Positions 61,634 through 64,000 of a DNA stretch of 64,000 nucleotides are shown here, piece after piece. Position numbers and translations under genes: made by a program. Source of the DNA: Lachnospiraceae bacterium XPB1003. GTDB lineage: Bacteria; Bacillota; Clostridia; Lachnospirales; Lachnospiraceae. The notes under the pieces are model-generated. The model was not told the DNA's origin, searched no databases, and was given only the letters and a program-made list of their open reading frames with translations. Every line of letters begins with the position of its first letter. The stretch's first letter is position 1. The DNA lies in NCBI GenBank assembly GCA_900102065.1, contig FMVK01000003.1, positions 220,346 through 284,345 of the forward strand, in the 5' to 3' direction.

Positions 61634-64000
61634 ATGAGAAAATTATCTAACAGAAAAATGAGAAGGAGCGGAGTAAGGATCGTTACAGGCCTTCTAACCG
61701 CCACTTTTATGCTTGACCTGTTCAATGTACCGGTTTTAGCTGCAGGCCCGGAAGCAGGACAGCAGGTTCTTCGTGATAAGGATGATGATGAAAATTCCGG
61801 TTCTTCCGGAAGCTCCCATGACGGAGTTCTTAATGATCGTGTAAAGCACTCGGATCTAAAGTTCGGTGATTACGAATATAAGCGTCTTTCACAGGCTGAT
61901 TTCGAGACTATAGTTGAAGGACTCGAAGATCTTGCATCCGACTCAAAGAATGCGGATGCGGTGATGGATGTGATCACCGAGATGGAAGATTATTACAATG
62001 AGCTTGACCGCAATTATTCATTGGCTAATCTTTATTCCAATCTCTATGCGGATGATGAACAGTATGATGAAGAAGTTGAATTCTACAGTGATCTGAATAC
62101 CAACGTTTACGATCTTCTTATGCAGAATTATCATATCGTTGCGGAAAGCCCCTGCGCCGATCGTCTTGAAGAGCATATTGATGATGCGGATGATTGGCAG
62201 GATATCCTTGATTATGAAGAAATGAGTCAGGAAGAGAAGGATCTTAAGGCTGAGGAGACCAGACTTGAACTGGATTATGATGATCTCTCTCTCAAGGAAT
62301 ACACCACAAATATCGATGGAAAAGATTATAACGAGGATGATCTGGAGGCTGCTATTGAGGACGGATCCGTGGAGGTAACGGATTGCCTGTATGGTCTTGC
62401 CGATATCATCTCGCAGAAGAATCAGGAAAAAGGCGAGCTTTACCTTGAACTTGTGGATGTTCGTACCCAGATAGCCAAGCTCAACGGATATGATAATTAC
62501 GTGGATTATGCATATGAAGAGATATACGGACGCGATTATTCATATGATGATCTGGAGGATTACAGACAGAGCGTAGTAGATAACATGGTACCCCTGGGTC
62601 AGGAACTCAGAGAGATCATGACAGGCGATATGAGTGAAGAATACTCGGCTATGGTAAGTGCCGGGATGACAGAGCAGGAGTGTCTGGACAATCTCTCTTC
62701 ACATCTGCCTGAGATATCCGAAGATTTTATGGTTTCATATAATTATATGGTTGACCATGATCTTATCGATATTTCTCAGAGTGACAGCAAGGCACCGGGT
62801 GGATTTACAACATCCATAACAGGCTATAATGCACCTTTCCTGTATAACTGTGCAGACGGTACGATCTCTGATATGGCTACGCTTATCCATGAGTTCGGTC
62901 ATTATAATGAGATGTATTACCAGACGGAAGATACATGGTATTACGATAATGTAAATCTTGATCTTGCAGAGATCCATTCCCAGGGTATGGAAATGCTCTT
63001 TATGGATTATGCGGATGATATCTACGGTGATCATGCCGATATCATGAAGCTTTACAACCAGTTCTCCATGACATATTCGGCAGTTCAGGGTGTAAAGGAA
63101 GATGAATTCCAGTATCGTGTTTATTCGGAGCCGGACGGACTTACGGTATCCGATCTGAACAAGATCTATTACGAATGCTGCGAAAAATACGGTGATATCG
63201 AGAATTACAACAGTTATTACATAGGTTTATACGGTGCAGGATTACCTGAAGGTGAGATATTTGAGTGGGTTGAGATCCCTCATACTTTCCAGTCACCTAT
63301 GTACTATATAAGTTACTCGGTTTCTGTGGCTGCGGTTTACGAGCTTTATGATCATATCCTCAATGACAGGGATGAGGGAATCGATATTTATATGGCTCTT
63401 GTTGATGCGGAATTCCAGGATGAATTCCAGACAACCCTTGAAAATGTCGGCCTCAACAATCCTATAGCTCTTCCCAGATTCGATCTTTATGCGGATGATG
63501 TTCGTTATTCGTTAGGTCTCGAGCAGAAGGGACACGCTGATTACGGCGACGGAAGCGGTATAGGAGATGACAACGGTGATGATACTCAGATCACCGAAGA
63601 AACATCCGACGATAAGAAAGACAGGAAGAAAAATAAGGATAAAGATAAAGAAGAGGATGATGCTGACAAGAAGGCTGAGGATATTAAGAATTTCAAAAAG
63701 ATACTTATGTGTATCTGTATAGGTGGCGCAGCTGTACTTGTTATCATAGTTGTCATCATAATCATTGCAGTCAATGCAAGTAAGAAGAAAAAGGCGAAGA
63801 AAGCCCTGCAGCAAAATAACGGCCAGCCCACACAACCCGGTCAGTTCGGAATGAACCGGGGGCAGCAGACAGGCTTCGGTCAGCCCACACAGCCCGGCCA
63901 GTTTGGAATGAATCGGGGGCAGCAGACAGGCTTCGGCCAACCCACGCAGCCCGGCCAGTTCGGAATGAACCAGGGGCAGCAGACAGGCTTCGGCCAGCCC
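61634..64000 (+). CDS. Secreted, membrane-anchored M3-family metallopeptidase with C-terminal repeats (3' truncated by window end)
   Basis: The frame opens at ATG 61634 after AGGGAGGG and stays open to the window end. A signal peptide (about 1-36, ending VLAA) is followed by an Asp/Glu-rich peptidase of the M3/oligoendopeptidase F type. The zinc site is HEFGHYNEM (His419, Glu420, His423). The usual C-terminal IPHTFQSPMYYISYSVSVAA follows. After a Lys/Asp-rich stretch comes a membrane helix (about 693-715), and then repeats of a 19-residue unit. The peptidase faces outside and the repeats face the cytoplasm. It may process short peptides at the cell surface. The C-terminus lies outside the window. 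Confidence 0.82.
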   Translation, partial: MRKLSNRKMRRSGVRIVTGLLTATFMLDLFNVPVLAAGPEAGQQVLRDKDDDENSGSSGSSHDGVLNDRVKHSDLKFGDYEYKRLSQADFETIVEGLEDLASDSKNADAVMDVITEMEDYYNELDRNYSLANLYSNLYADDEQYDEEVEFYSDLNTNVYDLLMQNYHIVAESPCADRLEEHIDDADDWQDILDYEEMSQEEKDLKAEETRLELDYDDLSLKEYTTNIDGKDYNEDDLEAAIEDGSVEVTDCLYGLADIISQKNQEKGELYLELVDVRTQIAKLNGYDNYVDYAYEEIYGRDYSYDDLEDYRQSVVDNMVPLGQELREIMTGDMSEEYSAMVSAGMTEQECLDNLSSHLPEISEDFMVSYNYMVDHDLIDISQSDSKAPGGFTTSITGYNAPFLYNCADGTISDMATLIHEFGHYNEMYYQTEDTWYYDNVNLDLAEIHSQGMEMLFMDYADDIYGDHADIMKLYNQFSMTYSAVQGVKEDEFQYRVYSEPDGLTVSDLNKIYYECCEKYGDIENYNSYYIGLYGAGLPEGEIFEWVEIPHTFQSPMYYISYSVSVAAVYELYDHILNDRDEGIDIYMALVDAEFQDEFQTTLENVGLNNPIALPRFDLYADDVRYSLGLEQKGHADYGDGSGIGDDNGDDTQITEETSDDKKDRKKNKDKDKEEDDADKKAEDIKNFKKILMCICIGGAAVLVIIVVIIIIAVNASKKKKAKKALQQNNGQPTQPGQFGMNRGQQTGFGQPTQPGQFGMNRGQQTGFGQPTQPGQFGMNQGQQTGFGQP
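63824..64000 (+). repeat. 57-bp tandem repeats, in frame (19-residue unit), running off the window
   Basis: Three full units at 63824-63880, 63881-63937 and 63938-63994 are nearly identical and a fourth begins at 63995. The unit encodes QPTQPGQFGMNRGQQTGFG, with Arg/Gln and silent changes only. Being a multiple of three, the number of units can vary without frameshift. Confidence 0.92.

Noticed and set aside
63824..64000. A CRISPR array or intergenic satellite at the window end
   Set aside because: The 57-bp units are directly adjacent, in frame, and encode a regular 19-residue repeat continuing the peptidase gene.

Overview
The window comes from a motile, anaerobic, Gram-positive Firmicute, most likely a member of the Lachnospiraceae (Butyrivibrio-like; genus not certain). 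The evidence is the gene order of the flagellar/chemotaxis operon (flgD-flgE-flbD-motAB-fliL-fliM-fliY-fliOPQR-flhBAFG-PilZ-cheB-A-W-C-D-fliA-FapA), family proteins typical of that group (DUF6115, DUF5688, UPF0210/UPF0237, FtsA-like protein after coaE), Gram-positive ribosome-binding sites, and a near-perfect CcpA cre box.

Layout. 1-26190: one long + strand flagellar and chemotaxis operon, starting inside the gene before flgD (probably fliK). It covers the hook, stator, switch, export gate, assembly GTPases, a c-di-GMP (PilZ) effector, chemotaxis proteins, sigma-28 and several small proteins of unknown role. A Thr-Pro repeat membrane protein follows. 27148-30637: minus-strand metabolic genes (pta, uxaC, a PHP phosphatase). 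30927-34148: gap-pgk-tpiA, the lower glycolysis block. 34247-40133: a DUF2974 alpha/beta hydrolase, aroK, aroQ, efp, a DUF5688 protein, tRNA-Arg(CCG) and a membrane SH3b protein. 40325-41659: a minus-strand membrane-anchored FKBP/trigger-factor-like chaperone, followed by tRNA-Leu(CAA). 42040-51772: a nitrogenase-like island. 51881-64000: a small zinc-finger/TM protein, polA, coaE, an FtsA-like protein, a WalJ-like MBL hydrolase, an ACT protein, UPF0210, tmcAL (minus strand) and a secreted membrane-anchored M3 peptidase that runs off the window.

The most interesting part is the nitrogenase-like island. A NifH-like reductase and two different NifD/K-like subunits are followed directly by a FecB/BtuF-type lipoprotein, a FecCD permease and its ATPase. 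Facing them are a substrate-binding-protein homologue without a signal peptide, a HypB/UreG/CobW-type P-loop GTPase with two CxxC motifs, and a stand-alone ABC-type ATPase. A Crp/Fnr-family regulator lies between the two arms. No nifB, nifE or nifN is present in the window, so this is unlikely to be a dinitrogen-fixing system. The arrangement suggests import of a metal-organic compound coupled to a nitrogenase-like reduction. The island lies between two copies of a 30-bp element (29/30 identical), the first being the terminator of tRNA-Leu. Its two arms share a GGTT-N7-ACTAAC operator-like motif.

Other notable signals are hairpins with ANGGAN hexaloops (the CsrA recognition form) in the leaders of flgD and flgE, two apparently leaderless genes (34247 and 51881), and a protein gene starting 9 nt after a tRNA. 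All boundaries, residue numbers and motifs were read by eye; no database search or folding computation was run.
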